Shown here piece by piece: positions 1 to 13,325 of a stretch of 64,000 nucleotides of DNA. The translations under genes were made by a program, and so were the position numbers. Origin of the DNA: Streptomyces paludis (lineage in GTDB: Bacteria > Actinomycetota > Actinomycetes > Streptomycetales > Streptomycetaceae); the NCBI RefSeq assembly GCF_003344965.1, contig NZ_CP031194.1, positions 8,122,001-8,186,000 of the forward strand, given 5' to 3'. Each line of letters opens with the position of its first letter. The first letter of the stretch is position 1. The notes beneath the pieces were generated by a model, which saw nothing but the letters and a program-made list of their open reading frames with translations, ran no database searches and was not told where the DNA came from.

Positions 1-105
1 AACCTTGTGGCCCGCGTCCGTTGATGTCCGGATATCAGATGAAGTAAGACCTGTTTTGGTCACGCCCAGTCGAACACCTTTATCAACAAGTGATCAGAAC
101 GATGT

Positions 106-133
106 TTGTCACGACCCCTTATGGCCATAGTGT
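106..133 (+). promoter_or_regulatory. Possible promoter for the MHYT gene
   Basis: TTGTCA at 106-111 and TAGTGT at 128-133 are separated by 16 bases, which resembles a principal-sigma promoter (TTGACN, TAnnnT). It lies about 60 bases before the chosen start of the MHYT gene. The match is by eye only. The remainder of 1-194 shows no other convincing element. Confidence 0.25.
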
Positions 134-194
134 CGCCACCGTAAACACACGGCTTCTGCACATAAGCCACACAAGGGGGAGGGGCACACCACTC

Positions 195-1088
195 ATGCAG
201 GGCACCATCGATGGATTCAACTATGGAGCCGTCACGCCTGTGGCGGCCTACCTCATGGCATGTCTGGGCGCCGCTCTGGGGCTTCGCTGCACCACCAGGT
301 CGCTCCGTACGGAGCGGTCCTGGAAGCCTGGATGGCTGGCCCTGGGCGCGACCTCCATCGGTTCGGGAATCTGGACGATGCACTTCATCGCCATGATCGG
401 ATTCCAGGTGAAGGAAGTGCCGATCGGATATGACGTACCCACGACGATCGCCAGCCTCGCGGTGGCGATCATCGTGGTCGGTATCGGTGTCTTCATCGTG
501 GGTTACCGCGGTGCGACCCGGACCACACTGCTTGTCGCGGGCACCCTGACCGGTTTCGGGGTGGCGGCCATGCATTACATCGGCATGGCCGGAATGCGAC
601 TGCATGCCCGTATGGAATATGACACCACTGTCGTGGTGCTCTCCGTACTGATCGCCGTCGTCGCGGCGACCGCCGCGCTCTGGGCCGCCGTGTCGATCCA
701 CGGCTTCCTGCCGAGCCTGGCGGCGAGCATGGTGATGGGGATCGCCGTGACCGGTATGCACTACACGGGGATGGCCGCCATCAGCGTGCACCTCCAGGGA
801 CTCACCGGAGTCTCCGCGGGTGGCGGTTCGGCCTCCTCGATCATGTTCCCGATGCTGCTCGGCCCGGTGATCTTCCTGGTGCTGGCCGGCGTCGTGGTCA
901 TGTTCGACCCGCTGCTGGTGCTCGGTGAGGGGGACTGGGACCAGCCGGCCGCCAAGCCCGCGCGGAAGGACACCCAGGCCCGACCGGTCTGGCCGCCGGT
1001 GTACGACGAATCCGCCGACCGCAGGCCCCCCGCGCCCAGCGCGGGGCCGGCGCCGTACCGCGACAATCAGCGGCCCCGCGACTGGTAG
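195..1088 (+). CDS. MHYT domain integral membrane sensor protein
   Basis: A 297-residue membrane protein with about seven hydrophobic helices. Three MHYT-type motifs are visible: MHFIAM (residues 62-67), MHYIGM (126-131) and MHYTGM (188-193). In this family the Met and His side chains are proposed to bind copper or another ligand near the outer membrane face, giving a role in sensing O2, CO or NO. The tail after about residue 235 is hydrophilic and Pro/Arg-rich, with no GGDEF, EAL or kinase domain, so this is a stand-alone MHYT protein of unknown output. The start at 195 is preferred over an in-frame start at 90 because a purine-rich AAGGGGGAGGGG stands just before it and the family homology starts there. 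It is a single gene closed by a clear terminator. Confidence 0.85.
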   Translation: MQGTIDGFNYGAVTPVAAYLMACLGAALGLRCTTRSLRTERSWKPGWLALGATSIGSGIWTMHFIAMIGFQVKEVPIGYDVPTTIASLAVAIIVVGIGVFIVGYRGATRTTLLVAGTLTGFGVAAMHYIGMAGMRLHARMEYDTTVVVLSVLIAVVAATAALWAAVSIHGFLPSLAASMVMGIAVTGMHYTGMAAISVHLQGLTGVSAGGGSASSIMFPMLLGPVIFLVLAGVVVMFDPLLVLGEGDWDQPAAKPARKDTQARPVWPPVYDESADRRPPAPSAGPAPYRDNQRPRDW

Positions 1089-1113
1089 ACCGGATTCCCG
1101 TCCCCACGAAGAG

Positions 1114-1144
1114 CGCCGCCCCGCGATCCGCGGGGCGGCGTTTT
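1114..1144 (+). terminator. Intrinsic terminator after the MHYT gene
   Basis: A perfect 12-bp G/C-rich stem (1114-1125 with 1129-1140) with a 3-base loop is followed by TTTT. It ends the MHYT transcript and separates it from the convergent GntR gene. Confidence 0.85.
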
Positions 1145-1193
1145 CCGTCTGTGCGCCGGGGGCCGGTCCGGCGAGGGCGAATCCGTCGAGAGG

Positions 1194-1964
1194 TCAGTCC
1201 GCCGTCCGCTCGGCGGACTCAATGGACTCCCTCAGCCGCGCGCTGGCCATCCGCATGTGCTCGGCCATGGCCTCGTTCGCCGCGTCGGGGTCGCGGGCGC
1301 GGATGGCGGCGAGCACGGCGTCGTGCTCGCACAGGGTGCCGCTCACCGTGCCCTCCAGATCGCTGACCCGCTCCATCCACACCTGAAGCAGCGCCCGGAT
1401 GCTGTGCAGGATGTCGCTGAGCACCGAGTTCCCGGCGATGTTCGCCGTCTCCAGATGGAAGGCGATGTCGGCGTCGATGAACGACGCGGCGTCCGTGCCC
1501 GCGTCCCGCATCCGCCGCAGATGCTCCTCCAGCCGGGCCACGTCCTCGTCGCCGGCCCGTTCCGCCGCCAGCCGGGCCGAGACCCCTTCGAGGTGCGTAC
1601 GGACCTCGACCAGGTCCTGGGTGCGCCGCTGCCCCAGCATGAGGCCCCAGTTGATGGCGCGCGGCAGGAACTCCGAGGTTCCCTCGCGTACGTACGACCC
1701 CGACCCCGGGCGGATCTCCACGATGCCGAGCACATCGAGCGCCGAGAGCGCGCCGCGCACGCTGGAGCGCGCGACCCCCAGCGCCTCGGCGAGCTGACGC
1801 TCGGCGGGCAGTCGAGTGCCGGGCTTGATGTCACCGGCGGAGAGATGGTCGAGAAGCCGCTTCGCGACCTCGCTGACCGAGGATTCGCGGACGACGGGGC
1901 GGAGGAGCCGGGCGAGATCCGGCGAACCGGACATGGGCTGATCGGGCTGACTGGTCACGGTCAC
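1194..1964 (-). CDS. FadR/GntR family transcriptional regulator (FCD domain)
   Basis: A 256-residue repressor-type regulator. A winged helix-turn-helix occupies about residues 28-95 (PAERQLAEALGVARSSVR is the recognition region), followed by an all-helical FCD ligand domain (about 105-240). The Asp and three His typical of metal-binding FCD domains are visible in DADIAFHLE, CEHDAV and AEHMRM. Such proteins usually sense an acidic metabolite. It is divergent from the MFS-kinase-isomerase operon, so it most likely controls that operon and itself. The GTG start at 1964 lies inside a palindrome (1951-1967), which suggests autoregulation. An ATG at 1934 is an alternative start with no better ribosome-binding site. 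Confidence 0.88.
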   Translation of the reverse strand: MTVTSQPDQPMSGSPDLARLLRPVVRESSVSEVAKRLLDHLSAGDIKPGTRLPAERQLAEALGVARSSVRGALSALDVLGIVEIRPGSGSYVREGTSEFLPRAINWGLMLGQRRTQDLVEVRTHLEGVSARLAAERAGDEDVARLEEHLRRMRDAGTDAASFIDADIAFHLETANIAGNSVLSDILHSIRALLQVWMERVSDLEGTVSGTLCEHDAVLAAIRARDPDAANEAMAEHMRMASARLRESIESAERTAD

Positions 1965-1967
1965 CAG
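1951..1967. promoter_or_regulatory. Candidate GntR operator overlapping its own start codon
   Basis: A 17-bp near-perfect palindrome, CTGGTCAC-G-GTCACCAG with one mismatched pair, spans the GTG start of the GntR gene. The CTGGT/ACCAG ends share TGGT/ACCA with the larger operator at 2081-2101, as expected for FadR-type sites, so it probably mediates autorepression. Confidence 0.5.
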
Positions 1968-2080
1968 TACACCAGATGGGTGTTCCCGCTGTTCAGGTAC
2001 GTCCTGAGTCGCCTCATTCTCGCCCCTCGGGCACCGCTGTCAAGAGAGACGCAGGTCACATAAAGAGTGACGCTCGCCAC

Positions 2081-2101
2081 ATTGGTCAATTGGTGACCAA
2101 T
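2081..2101. promoter_or_regulatory. Candidate GntR operator upstream of the MFS-led operon
   Basis: An inverted repeat with perfect 8-bp arms ATTGGTCA and TGACCAAT around a 5-base centre. The TGGTCA/TGACCA core is the classic FadR-subfamily pattern. It lies in an AT-rich stretch between the divergent GntR gene and the operon start at 2232, so binding should block operon transcription until an inducer is present. Confidence 0.65.
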
Positions 2102-2231
2102 TTTCTTCTGGGGGTTACCTTGATGACACATCAGCCGGTCGAGCGGGTGCCGCTGTCTTTTTCAGCCACGATCGCTACCGACTATGACCCGAGTCCGGAC
2201 AGAGCTGTCCGGCGCAGCCGAGGGAGTCACC

Positions 2232-3593
2232 ATGGGTGCCACCACGTCTCCATCCGCCGTGGAGAGATCAGCCATCAGGAAGGTCTCGATCCGGCTCGTC
2301 CCGTTCGTGGCGTTGATGTTCTTCATCAACTACCTCGACCGGACCGCCGTCTCCTTCGCCGAGCCGAACGGAATGGGCCACGACCTCGCGCTCACCGCGG
2401 CGCAGTTCGGATTCGCCTCCGGTGTCTTCTTCATCGGATACATCATCCTCGAAGTGCCCAGCAACATGGCGCTCCACCGCTTCGGCGCCCGCCGCTGGCT
2501 GGCCAGGATCATGGTGACCTGGGGCATCGTGTCCCTGCTGTTCACCTGGGTGCAGAACAGCGAGCAGCTCTACGCGCTGCGCTTCCTGCTCGGTGTCGCC
2601 GAGGCCGGCTTCTTCCCCGGCGCCATCCTCTTCCTGAGCCAGTGGGTGCCCACCCGGCACCGCACCAAGGTGCTCGCCCTCTTCTACCTGGCACAGCCGC
2701 TCACCACGGTCATCGGCGCCCCGTTCGCGGGCTGGCTCATCGGCCACCACGGGCTCTTCGGCCTTGAGGGCTGGCGCGTGATGTTCCTCTTCGTGTCGAT
2801 CCCCGCGATCGTCATCGGCGTCATCGCCTGGTTCTACCTGATCGACCGCCCCGCCGACGCCAAGTGGCTGACCCCGGCGGAGAAGGACTGGCTGACCACC
2901 GAGCTGGCCGCGGAGAACTCCACCAAGACCGGCAACAAGGAGAGCCACGGCCGCGAGGCCCTCAAGGAAGCCTTCCGCAGCGGCCGGGTCTGGGTCCTCG
3001 CGATGGTCTACTTCGGCTTCATCTACGGCCTGTACGCGCTCGCCTTCTTCCTGCCGACCATCATCGCCGGCTTCCAGGACAGCTTCGGCACCTCGTTCAG
3101 CGTCATGGACAAGGCGCTCATCACCGCCATCCCCTACCTCCCGGCGGCCGTCGTCCTCTTCTTCTGGTCCCGGCACGCCACCCGCAACGGCACCCGGACC
3201 TGGCATGTCGCCGGCCCCGCCGTCGTCGGCGGTATCTCGATCCCGATCGCCCTGTACATGGGCTCACCGGCCGCGACCATCGCCGTGATCACCGTGACGG
3301 CCTGCTCCATCTTCGCCGCGCTGCCCGTCTTCTGGTCGATCCCCTCCCGCTTCCTGACCGGCGCCGCCGCCGCGGCGGGCATCGCCCTGATCAACACCAT
3401 GGGCAATATCGCGGGCTTCGCCGCCGGGTACGTCACCGGCTGGCTCAAGGACTTCAGCGGGAGCTACACCCTCTCCATGTTCGTCGTCGGCGGCTTCATG
3501 CTGCTCTCCGCGCTGCTCATGGTGATCCTCTCCCGGCGCCGGCCCGCCGACCCCTCCAACCCCGCGGACCAGCCGCTCCTTGAGGTGCACTGA
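2232..3593 (+). CDS. MFS transporter, anion:cation symporter (ACS) type; likely sugar-acid importer
   Basis: A 453-residue major facilitator with about 12 membrane helices. The N-terminus has the ACS-family signature FINYLDRTAVSFA in helix 1, and helix 4 carries RFLLGVAEAGFFPG. Relatives carry organic acids such as tartrate, galactonate, glucarate and phthalate. The start at 2232 follows a good AGGGAG site; an upstream in-frame ATG at 2184 lacks one. It is the first gene of the operon and is followed after one base by the kinase gene. Because downstream enzymes look like an apionate pathway, D-apionate or a related branched sugar acid is the best guess for the substrate, as inference only. 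Confidence 0.88.
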   Translation: MGATTSPSAVERSAIRKVSIRLVPFVALMFFINYLDRTAVSFAEPNGMGHDLALTAAQFGFASGVFFIGYIILEVPSNMALHRFGARRWLARIMVTWGIVSLLFTWVQNSEQLYALRFLLGVAEAGFFPGAILFLSQWVPTRHRTKVLALFYLAQPLTTVIGAPFAGWLIGHHGLFGLEGWRVMFLFVSIPAIVIGVIAWFYLIDRPADAKWLTPAEKDWLTTELAAENSTKTGNKESHGREALKEAFRSGRVWVLAMVYFGFIYGLYALAFFLPTIIAGFQDSFGTSFSVMDKALITAIPYLPAAVVLFFWSRHATRNGTRTWHVAGPAVVGGISIPIALYMGSPAATIAVITVTACSIFAALPVFWSIPSRFLTGAAAAAGIALINTMGNIAGFAAGYVTGWLKDFSGSYTLSMFVVGGFMLLSALLMVILSRRRPADPSNPADQPLLEVH

Positions 3594-3594
3594 C

Positions 3595-5325
3595 ATGACC
3601 CGCCTGTTCAACGACCCCGCAGCCTTCGCCGACGAGGCGCTGGAGGGCTTCGCCCTGGCCCACCGCCGCTGGGTGCGGCCGGTGACCGGCGGGGTCGTAC
3701 GGTCCACCCCGGGCGCCGCCGGCCAGGTCGCCGTCGTGATCGGCGGCGGCTCCGGCCACTACCCGGCCTTCTCCGGCCTGGTCGGCCCCGGGCTGGCCCA
3801 CGGCGCGGCCGTCGGCAATGTCTTCGCCTCGCCGTCCGCCCGGCAGATCCGTACCGTCGCCAAGAACGCCCACACCGGCGGTGGTGTGCTGCTGATGTAC
3901 GGCAACTACGCGGGCGACGTCCTGCACTTCGGCCAGGCGGCCCAGCAGCTCAACGCCGAGGGCGTCGAGACCCGCTGTGTCGCGGTCACCGACGACATCT
4001 CCAGCGCGAGCGCCGCCGAGGCGGACAAGCGCCGGGGCATCGCCGGCGACCTCCCGGTCTTCAAGGCCGCCGCGGCGGCGGCCGAGGAGGGCCGCTCCCT
4101 CGACGAGGTCGTACGGGTCGCCCGGCACGCCAACGCCCGGACCCGCTCCTTCGGGATCGCCTTCGGCGGCTGTACGCTCCCGGGCGCCGACCACCCCCTG
4201 TTCACGGTCCCCGAGGGCCGGATGGCGGTCGGCCTCGGCATACACGGCGAGCCCGGCATCGGCGAGCAGGACGTACCCAGCGCCGACGAGACCGCCGAAC
4301 TGCTGGTCTCCTCCCTCCTCGCCGAACTCCCCGAGGGCGTGGACACGGCGGACGGCGCCCGCGCCGCCGTCATCCTCAACGGCCTGGGCACCGTCAAGTA
4401 CGAGGAACTCTTCGTCGTCTACCGGCGCGTCGCCGCGCTGCTCGCGGAGGCCGGGATCGAGGCCGTCGACCCCGAGGTCGGCGAGCTGGTCACCAGCTTC
4501 GACATGGCGGGCGTCTCGCTCACCCTCTGCTGGCTCGACGACGAGCTGGAAACCCTCTGGACGGCCGGGGCCGACACCCCCGCCTACCGCAAGGGCGCGG
4601 CCCGCGCGGCCGGCGGCCCGGCCGTCCTCGACACCGTCTCCGAGACGGCCGGTGCCGAGGCCGTCCCCGAGGCCACCGACGCCTCCCGTACGGCGGCCCG
4701 TACCGTCGTCGCCGCGCTCACCGCCCTCCGGGACACCGTCAACACCCACGCCGAGGAACTCGGCCGGATCGACGCCGTCGCCGGGGACGGCGACCACGGC
4801 ATCGGCATGAGCCGCGGCTCGACGGCCGCCCACCGGGCCGCCGTCGAGGCCGCCGAGGCCGGGGCCGGCGCCGGTACGGTCCTCGCCGCCGCGGCCGACG
4901 CCTGGTCCGACCGCGCGGGCGGCACCTCCGGCGCCCTGTGGGGAGTCCTCCTGCACGCCGTGGGGACCGCCCTCGGCGACACCGACGGGCCCACCGCCCG
5001 TACCGTCGCAGACGGGGTGGGCGAGGCGTCCGCCGCCGTACGGCGGCTCGGCGGCGCCGAGGTCGGGGACAAGACCATGGTCGACGTCCTCGTCCCCTTC
5101 GCCGACACCCTCGCCACCGCCACCGCCGAGGGCGCAGCCCTCGCCGACGCCTGGGACCGCGCCGCCACCGCCGCCGAAGGGGCGGCCAAGGCCACCGCCG
5201 ACCTCGTCCCCCGGATCGGCCGCGCCCGGCCGCACGTCGAGCGCTCCCTGGGCACCCCGGACGCCGGCGCCCACTCCCTCGCGCTGATCGTCCGCGCCGT
5301 CCACGGCGTACTCGCCGGCCACTGA
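3595..5325 (+). CDS. Dihydroxyacetone kinase family protein (fused DhaK-DhaL); probable L-erythrulose 1-kinase (LerK-like)
   Basis: A 576-residue single-chain ATP-dependent kinase. The DhaK half (about 1-330) has the [10 protein letters not shown] loop and His217 in GIHGEPG, the residue that forms a hemiaminal with the keto substrate. The DhaL half (about 360-576) has the metal-binding aspartates Asp393, Asp398 and Asp400 (GDGDHG) and GGTSGALWG. The architecture fits dihydroxyacetone kinase, but neighbouring RpiB- and TIM-type isomerases match the tetrulose pathway known in Mycolicibacterium, where a kinase of this family phosphorylates L-erythrulose. The start at 3595 comes right after the MFS stop codon, with GAGG upstream; an in-frame ATG at 3580 would overlap the MFS gene. 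D-erythrulose or dihydroxyacetone kinase remain possible. Confidence 0.85.
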   Translation: MTRLFNDPAAFADEALEGFALAHRRWVRPVTGGVVRSTPGAAGQVAVVIGGGSGHYPAFSGLVGPGLAHGAAVGNVFASPSARQIRTVAKNAHTGGGVLLMYGNYAGDVLHFGQAAQQLNAEGVETRCVAVTDDISSASAAEADKRRGIAGDLPVFKAAAAAAEEGRSLDEVVRVARHANARTRSFGIAFGGCTLPGADHPLFTVPEGRMAVGLGIHGEPGIGEQDVPSADETAELLVSSLLAELPEGVDTADGARAAVILNGLGTVKYEELFVVYRRVAALLAEAGIEAVDPEVGELVTSFDMAGVSLTLCWLDDELETLWTAGADTPAYRKGAARAAGGPAVLDTVSETAGAEAVPEATDASRTAARTVVAALTALRDTVNTHAEELGRIDAVAGDGDHGIGMSRGSTAAHRAAVEAAEAGAGAGTVLAAAADAWSDRAGGTSGALWGVLLHAVGTALGDTDGPTARTVADGVGEASAAVRRLGGAEVGDKTMVDVLVPFADTLATATAEGAALADAWDRAATAAEGAAKATADLVPRIGRARPHVERSLGTPDAGAHSLALIVRAVHGVLAGH

Positions 5326-5353
5326 AACCCACCCACCGAGGAGCACCCCCCCC

Positions 5354-5830
5354 ATGAGTGACAAGCTGCGGATCGTCGTCGGCTCGGACGACGCCGGATA
5401 CGACTACAAGGAAATACTCAAGACGGATCTCGGCACCAGCGCCCTGGTCGCCTCCGTCACCGATGTCGGCGTGGACGGCGACGGACACACCGCCTACCCG
5501 ACCATCGCCATCGCCGCCGCCGAGATGGTCGCGCGCGGCGAGGCCGACCGCGCCCTCCTCGTCTGCGGCACCGGCCTCGGTGTGGCCATCGCCGCCAACA
5601 AGGTCAAGGGGATCCGGGCCGTCACCGCCCACGACTCCTTCTCCGTCGAGCGCGCCGTCCTCTCCAACAACGCCCAGGTCCTCACCTTCGGACAGCGCGT
5701 CGTGGGCATCGAGCTGGCCCGCCGGCTCGCCGCCGAGTGGCTGACCTACCGCTTCGACGAAACCTCCGCCTCGGCCGCCAAGGTCCAGCTGATGAACGAC
5801 TACGAGACCGACGAGGAAGCCGCCGCCTGA
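5354..5830 (+). CDS. RpiB/LacA/LacB family sugar-phosphate isomerase; probable D-erythrulose-4-phosphate isomerase (DerI-like)
   Basis: A 158-residue Rossmann-like isomerase. Cys71 in the VCGTGLG motif is the catalytic base of the family, and the phosphate-binding GIRAV and THE-like NNAQV segments are present. Canonical ribose-5-phosphate isomerase B has a His in its N-terminal DHAG motif; here the sequence is SDDAG (Asp13), which hints at a different substrate. In tetritol pathways an enzyme of this family interconverts D-erythrulose 4-phosphate and D-erythrose 4-phosphate, the last step into the pentose phosphate pathway. A GAGGAG site lies upstream, and the stop codon overlaps the next start (TGATG). 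Confidence 0.83.
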   Translation: MSDKLRIVVGSDDAGYDYKEILKTDLGTSALVASVTDVGVDGDGHTAYPTIAIAAAEMVARGEADRALLVCGTGLGVAIAANKVKGIRAVTAHDSFSVERAVLSNNAQVLTFGQRVVGIELARRLAAEWLTYRFDETSASAAKVQLMNDYETDEEAAA

Positions 5831-6630
5831 TGTCCGCACCCACCCTGCTCGGGGTGAGCCTGAAGATGTACTTCGGGCATCACGAGACCCTCAACTGGGC
5901 CCGCCGCGTCGGCGACATCGCCGCCCGGCACCCGGCCGTCACCGGCGGCCTCACCGAGGTGTTCGTGCTGCCCGCCTTCCCGGCGATCGTCCCGCTCACC
6001 TCCGTCCTCGCCGGCACCGGCGTCCGGATCGGCGCGCAGGACCTCGCCACCGACGACCGCGGCCCCTTCACAGGCGAGGTCTCGGGCCCGTACCTCAAGG
6101 AGATCGGCTGCGCCTACGCCGAGGTCGGGCACGCCGAACGGCGCCGCCTCTTCGGCGAGGGCGACACCGTCGTCGCCGCCAAGACCGCCGCCGCCCTGCG
6201 CAACGGGCTCACCCCCGTGCTCTGCGTCGGCGAACTCGACCGGGCCGCGCCGGCCGAGGCCGCCGACCGTACCGTCGCCGAGCTGGCCCGTATCCTCGCC
6301 ACCGCCGCGCACGACGGCGGCGCGGACGGCTCCGTCGTCGTCGCCTACGAGCCCCAGTGGGCCATCGGCGCGCCGGAGCCCGCCTCCGCCGGACACATCA
6401 CCGCCGTGTGCGCCGCCCTCACCGCCTGGCTGGACGCGCGCCCCCGGTACGCCGGCAGCCGCGTCATCTACGGCGGCAGCGCGGGCCCCGGACTCCTCGG
6501 CCGGCTCGGCGCGGGCGTCGACGGGCTCTTCCTCGGCCGCTTCGCCCACGACCCGGCCGCCGTCGAGTCCATCCTCGACGAGATCAGCGCCCGCGCCACG
6601 GCACCGACCGCCGTACGGGAGGACGTCTGA
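5830..6630 (+). CDS. Triose-phosphate isomerase family protein; probable L-erythrulose-1-phosphate isomerase (LerI-like)
   Basis: A 266-residue TIM barrel. Catalytic residues of triose-phosphate isomerase are conserved: Lys12 in SLKMYF, His101 in EVGHAERR and Glu174 in YEPQWAIG, with the phosphate-binding YGGSAGPG near the end. The N-terminal NWK of true glycolytic enzymes is replaced by SLK, as in the LerI/EryH group that converts L-erythrulose 1-phosphate to D-erythrulose 4-phosphate. Its position between an RpiB-type isomerase and an OiaC-like enzyme argues against a housekeeping glycolytic role. Start and stop both overlap neighbours by one base, so translation is coupled. Confidence 0.83.
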   Translation: MSAPTLLGVSLKMYFGHHETLNWARRVGDIAARHPAVTGGLTEVFVLPAFPAIVPLTSVLAGTGVRIGAQDLATDDRGPFTGEVSGPYLKEIGCAYAEVGHAERRRLFGEGDTVVAAKTAAALRNGLTPVLCVGELDRAAPAEAADRTVAELARILATAAHDGGADGSVVVAYEPQWAIGAPEPASAGHITAVCAALTAWLDARPRYAGSRVIYGGSAGPGLLGRLGAGVDGLFLGRFAHDPAAVESILDEISARATAPTAVREDV

Positions 6631-7430
6631 TGGCCTACGGACTGTCGACCTACGCCTACTTCTGGCGCATCTCCGCCCGCGCGCCCAAGCCGCTGACCGT
6701 GGAGCAGATGCTCCACAACACCCGCGAACTGGGCGGCGACGTCTTCCAGATCTGCGACTACCCGCTGATCGAGACCTTCGACGACGCCCGCCTCGCGGAC
6801 ATCCGCGCCACCGCCGCCGACCTCGGCATCACCCTGGAACTCGGCACCCGCGGCGTCCTCGCGGAGCGGCTGGACACCTACCTCGCCCTGGCCGGCAAGC
6901 TCGGTGTCACCCTCGTCCGCTCCATGCTCAACACCAACGACCACCGGCCGTCCACCGACGAGGCCACCGCACTGCTGCGCGCGGGCGTCCCCGCCTACGC
7001 CGCACAGGGCGTCACCCTCGGCCTGGAGACCTACGAGCAGGTCGCCACCGACGACCTGCTCACCGTCGTCCGCGCCGTCGACGACCCCCATCTGGGCGTC
7101 GTCCTCGACCCCGGCAACTGCGCCGCCCGGCTGGAGCGGCCCAAGGACGTCGTCGAGGCCACCGCACCGTACGTCGTCAACATCCACGTCAAGGACTTCG
7201 CCTTCACCCGCAGGGACGGCTGGGTCGGCTTCACCTACGCCGGCTGCCCGCTGGGCGAGGGCCTGCTCGACTACACCCACCTGGTGGAGACCGTACGGCC
7301 CGGCCAGCGCGGCATCAACCAGATCGTCGAGCACTGGCTTCCATGGCAGGACGACGGATTCGAGACCACTGCCGGGATCGAGGACCAGTGGACCCGGCAC
7401 TGCATCAGCACACTTCAGAGGAGCAAGTAA
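6630..7430 (+). CDS. Sugar phosphate isomerase/epimerase family TIM-barrel protein; probable 3-oxo-isoapionate decarboxylase (OiaC-like)
   Basis: A 266-residue xylose-isomerase-like (AP endonuclease 2) TIM barrel. Likely metal ligands are the Glu of LGLETYEQ, the Asp of VLDPGNC, the His of NIHVKDF and the Glu of IVEHWLP. The general family name does not say what it does. The neighbours suggest OiaC, which decarboxylates 3-oxo-isoapionate to L-erythrulose: the gene stands between an ApnO-like oxidoreductase (which makes 3-oxo-isoapionate) and an L-erythrulose kinase/isomerase set. This is inference from synteny and family. An epimerase acting on another four- or five-carbon substrate is the alternative. 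TGATG coupling with the upstream gene. Confidence 0.8.
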   Translation: MAYGLSTYAYFWRISARAPKPLTVEQMLHNTRELGGDVFQICDYPLIETFDDARLADIRATAADLGITLELGTRGVLAERLDTYLALAGKLGVTLVRSMLNTNDHRPSTDEATALLRAGVPAYAAQGVTLGLETYEQVATDDLLTVVRAVDDPHLGVVLDPGNCAARLERPKDVVEATAPYVVNIHVKDFAFTRRDGWVGFTYAGCPLGEGLLDYTHLVETVRPGQRGINQIVEHWLPWQDDGFETTAGIEDQWTRHCISTLQRSK

Positions 7431-8287
7431 TGGGCACCGAGAACAAGACCGTCGCCGTCATCGGCGCCGCCGGCAAAATGGGCCAGCGCGTCTCCAACAA
7501 CCTCGTCAAGAGCGACTTCCGGGTCCTGTTCTCCGAGAACTCCCCCCAGGGCCAGGAGCTGATCCGCGGGCTCGGCCGTGAGCTGACCGACTCCGACGAG
7601 GCCGCCAAGCAGGCGGACGTCCTCATCCTCGCGGTGCCCGACGTCGTCCTCGGCAAGGTCTCCGAGCTGCTCGTCCCGCTGATGAAGCCCGGCGCCGTCC
7701 TGCTCACCCTCGACCCGGCCGCCGCCTACGCCGGCCTGCTCACCCGCCGCGACGACGTGCACAACGCCGTCGCCCACCCCTGCCACCCCTCCGTCTTCCT
7801 GGAGCGCACCACCAAGGAGGAGTACGCGGACACCTTCGGCGGCATCGCCGCCCCCCAGGAGGTCGTCGCCGCCTTCGAGGGCCCGGACGCGTCCGTCCAG
7901 CCGCTCGCCGAGGCCGTCATCCGCACCATGTACGCGCCCGTCGTGGACGTGCACTGGGTGACCGTCAAGCAGCTCGCCGTCCTGGAGCCGACGCTCGTCG
8001 AGACCATCGCCTGCATGGTCGGCGCGCTGCTCACCGAGGCCCTGCACGAGACGGTGCACACCGTCGGGGTCCCGGAGGCCGCCGCCCGCGCGATGCTCCT
8101 CGGCCACACCCAGGTCGCGCTGGCCAACACCCTCAAGGGCGACAACCCGTTCTCCGACGCCTGCCTGATCGCCATGGACTACGGCCGCGAGTCGATCGTC
8201 AAGGACGACTGGAAGAAGGTCTTCGAGGACGACGAGCTGGACAAGGTCATCACGCGCATGCTCCGCATCAAGGAGATCAAGCGCTGA
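7430..8287 (+). CDS. Phosphogluconate dehydrogenase C-terminal domain-containing protein; probable D-apionate oxidoisomerase (ApnO-like)
   Basis: A 285-residue NAD-dependent oxidoreductase. The N-terminus has the dinucleotide loop VIGAAGKMGQRV (about residues 10-21), and the rest resembles the helical PGDH_C domain. Members characterised biochemically (ApnO) convert D-apionate to 3-oxo-isoapionate with NAD+. Other members carry only the vague 'phosphogluconate dehydrogenase-like' label. True 6-phosphogluconate dehydrogenase is much longer (about 480 residues), so that activity is unlikely. It is the last gene of the operon; AGAGGAG precedes the ATG, which overlaps the previous stop (TAATG), and a strong terminator follows. 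Biochemically this would be the first intracellular step. Confidence 0.8.
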   Translation: MGTENKTVAVIGAAGKMGQRVSNNLVKSDFRVLFSENSPQGQELIRGLGRELTDSDEAAKQADVLILAVPDVVLGKVSELLVPLMKPGAVLLTLDPAAAYAGLLTRRDDVHNAVAHPCHPSVFLERTTKEEYADTFGGIAAPQEVVAAFEGPDASVQPLAEAVIRTMYAPVVDVHWVTVKQLAVLEPTLVETIACMVGALLTEALHETVHTVGVPEAAARAMLLGHTQVALANTLKGDNPFSDACLIAMDYGRESIVKDDWKKVFEDDELDKVITRMLRIKEIKR

Positions 8288-8303
8288 CCGCACCGCACCC
8301 GGC

Positions 8304-8355
8304 AGACGGCACCGGCCTCCCCCAGCACGTACGGGGGAGGCCGGTGCCGTCTTTT
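8304..8355. terminator. Strong terminator between the ApnO-like and GH2 genes
   Basis: A perfect 20-bp stem (8304-8323 with 8333-8352) with a 9-base loop, followed on the plus strand by a T-run. It ends the apionate-type operon and, because the genes converge, probably also the GH2 gene from the other side. Confidence 0.92.
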
Positions 8356-8356
8356 G

Positions 8357-13204
<4,848 letters not shown>

Positions 13205-13277
13205 GCGCCCCGTCACCCGTGTGCCGTCGCTCACGCACCCGTGGTGTCGCGCCTCGTCCACGTGTGGAGAACCCTTG

Positions 13278-13293
13278 TAGAAACCGATCTCTC
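13278..13293. promoter_or_regulatory. LacI-type operator, site 3
   Basis: TAGAAACCGATCTCTC matches the six-site consensus at 14 of 16 positions. It lies just after the GH43 stop codon, 77 bp centre-to-centre from site 4, and is therefore a likely upstream partner for a repression loop on the dehydrogenase-GH36 operon. Confidence 0.6.
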
Positions 13294-13325
13294 TTTCATC
13301 GGCTTGTTTCTGCCGTGCGTCACCA

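Noticed and set aside
3595..5325. Glycerol/dihydroxyacetone kinase as the main role of the fused DhaK-DhaL protein
   Set aside because: No glycerol dehydrogenase or glycerol facilitator nearby; the two isomerases and the OiaC/ApnO-like genes fit a tetrulose substrate better. Kept only as an alternative.
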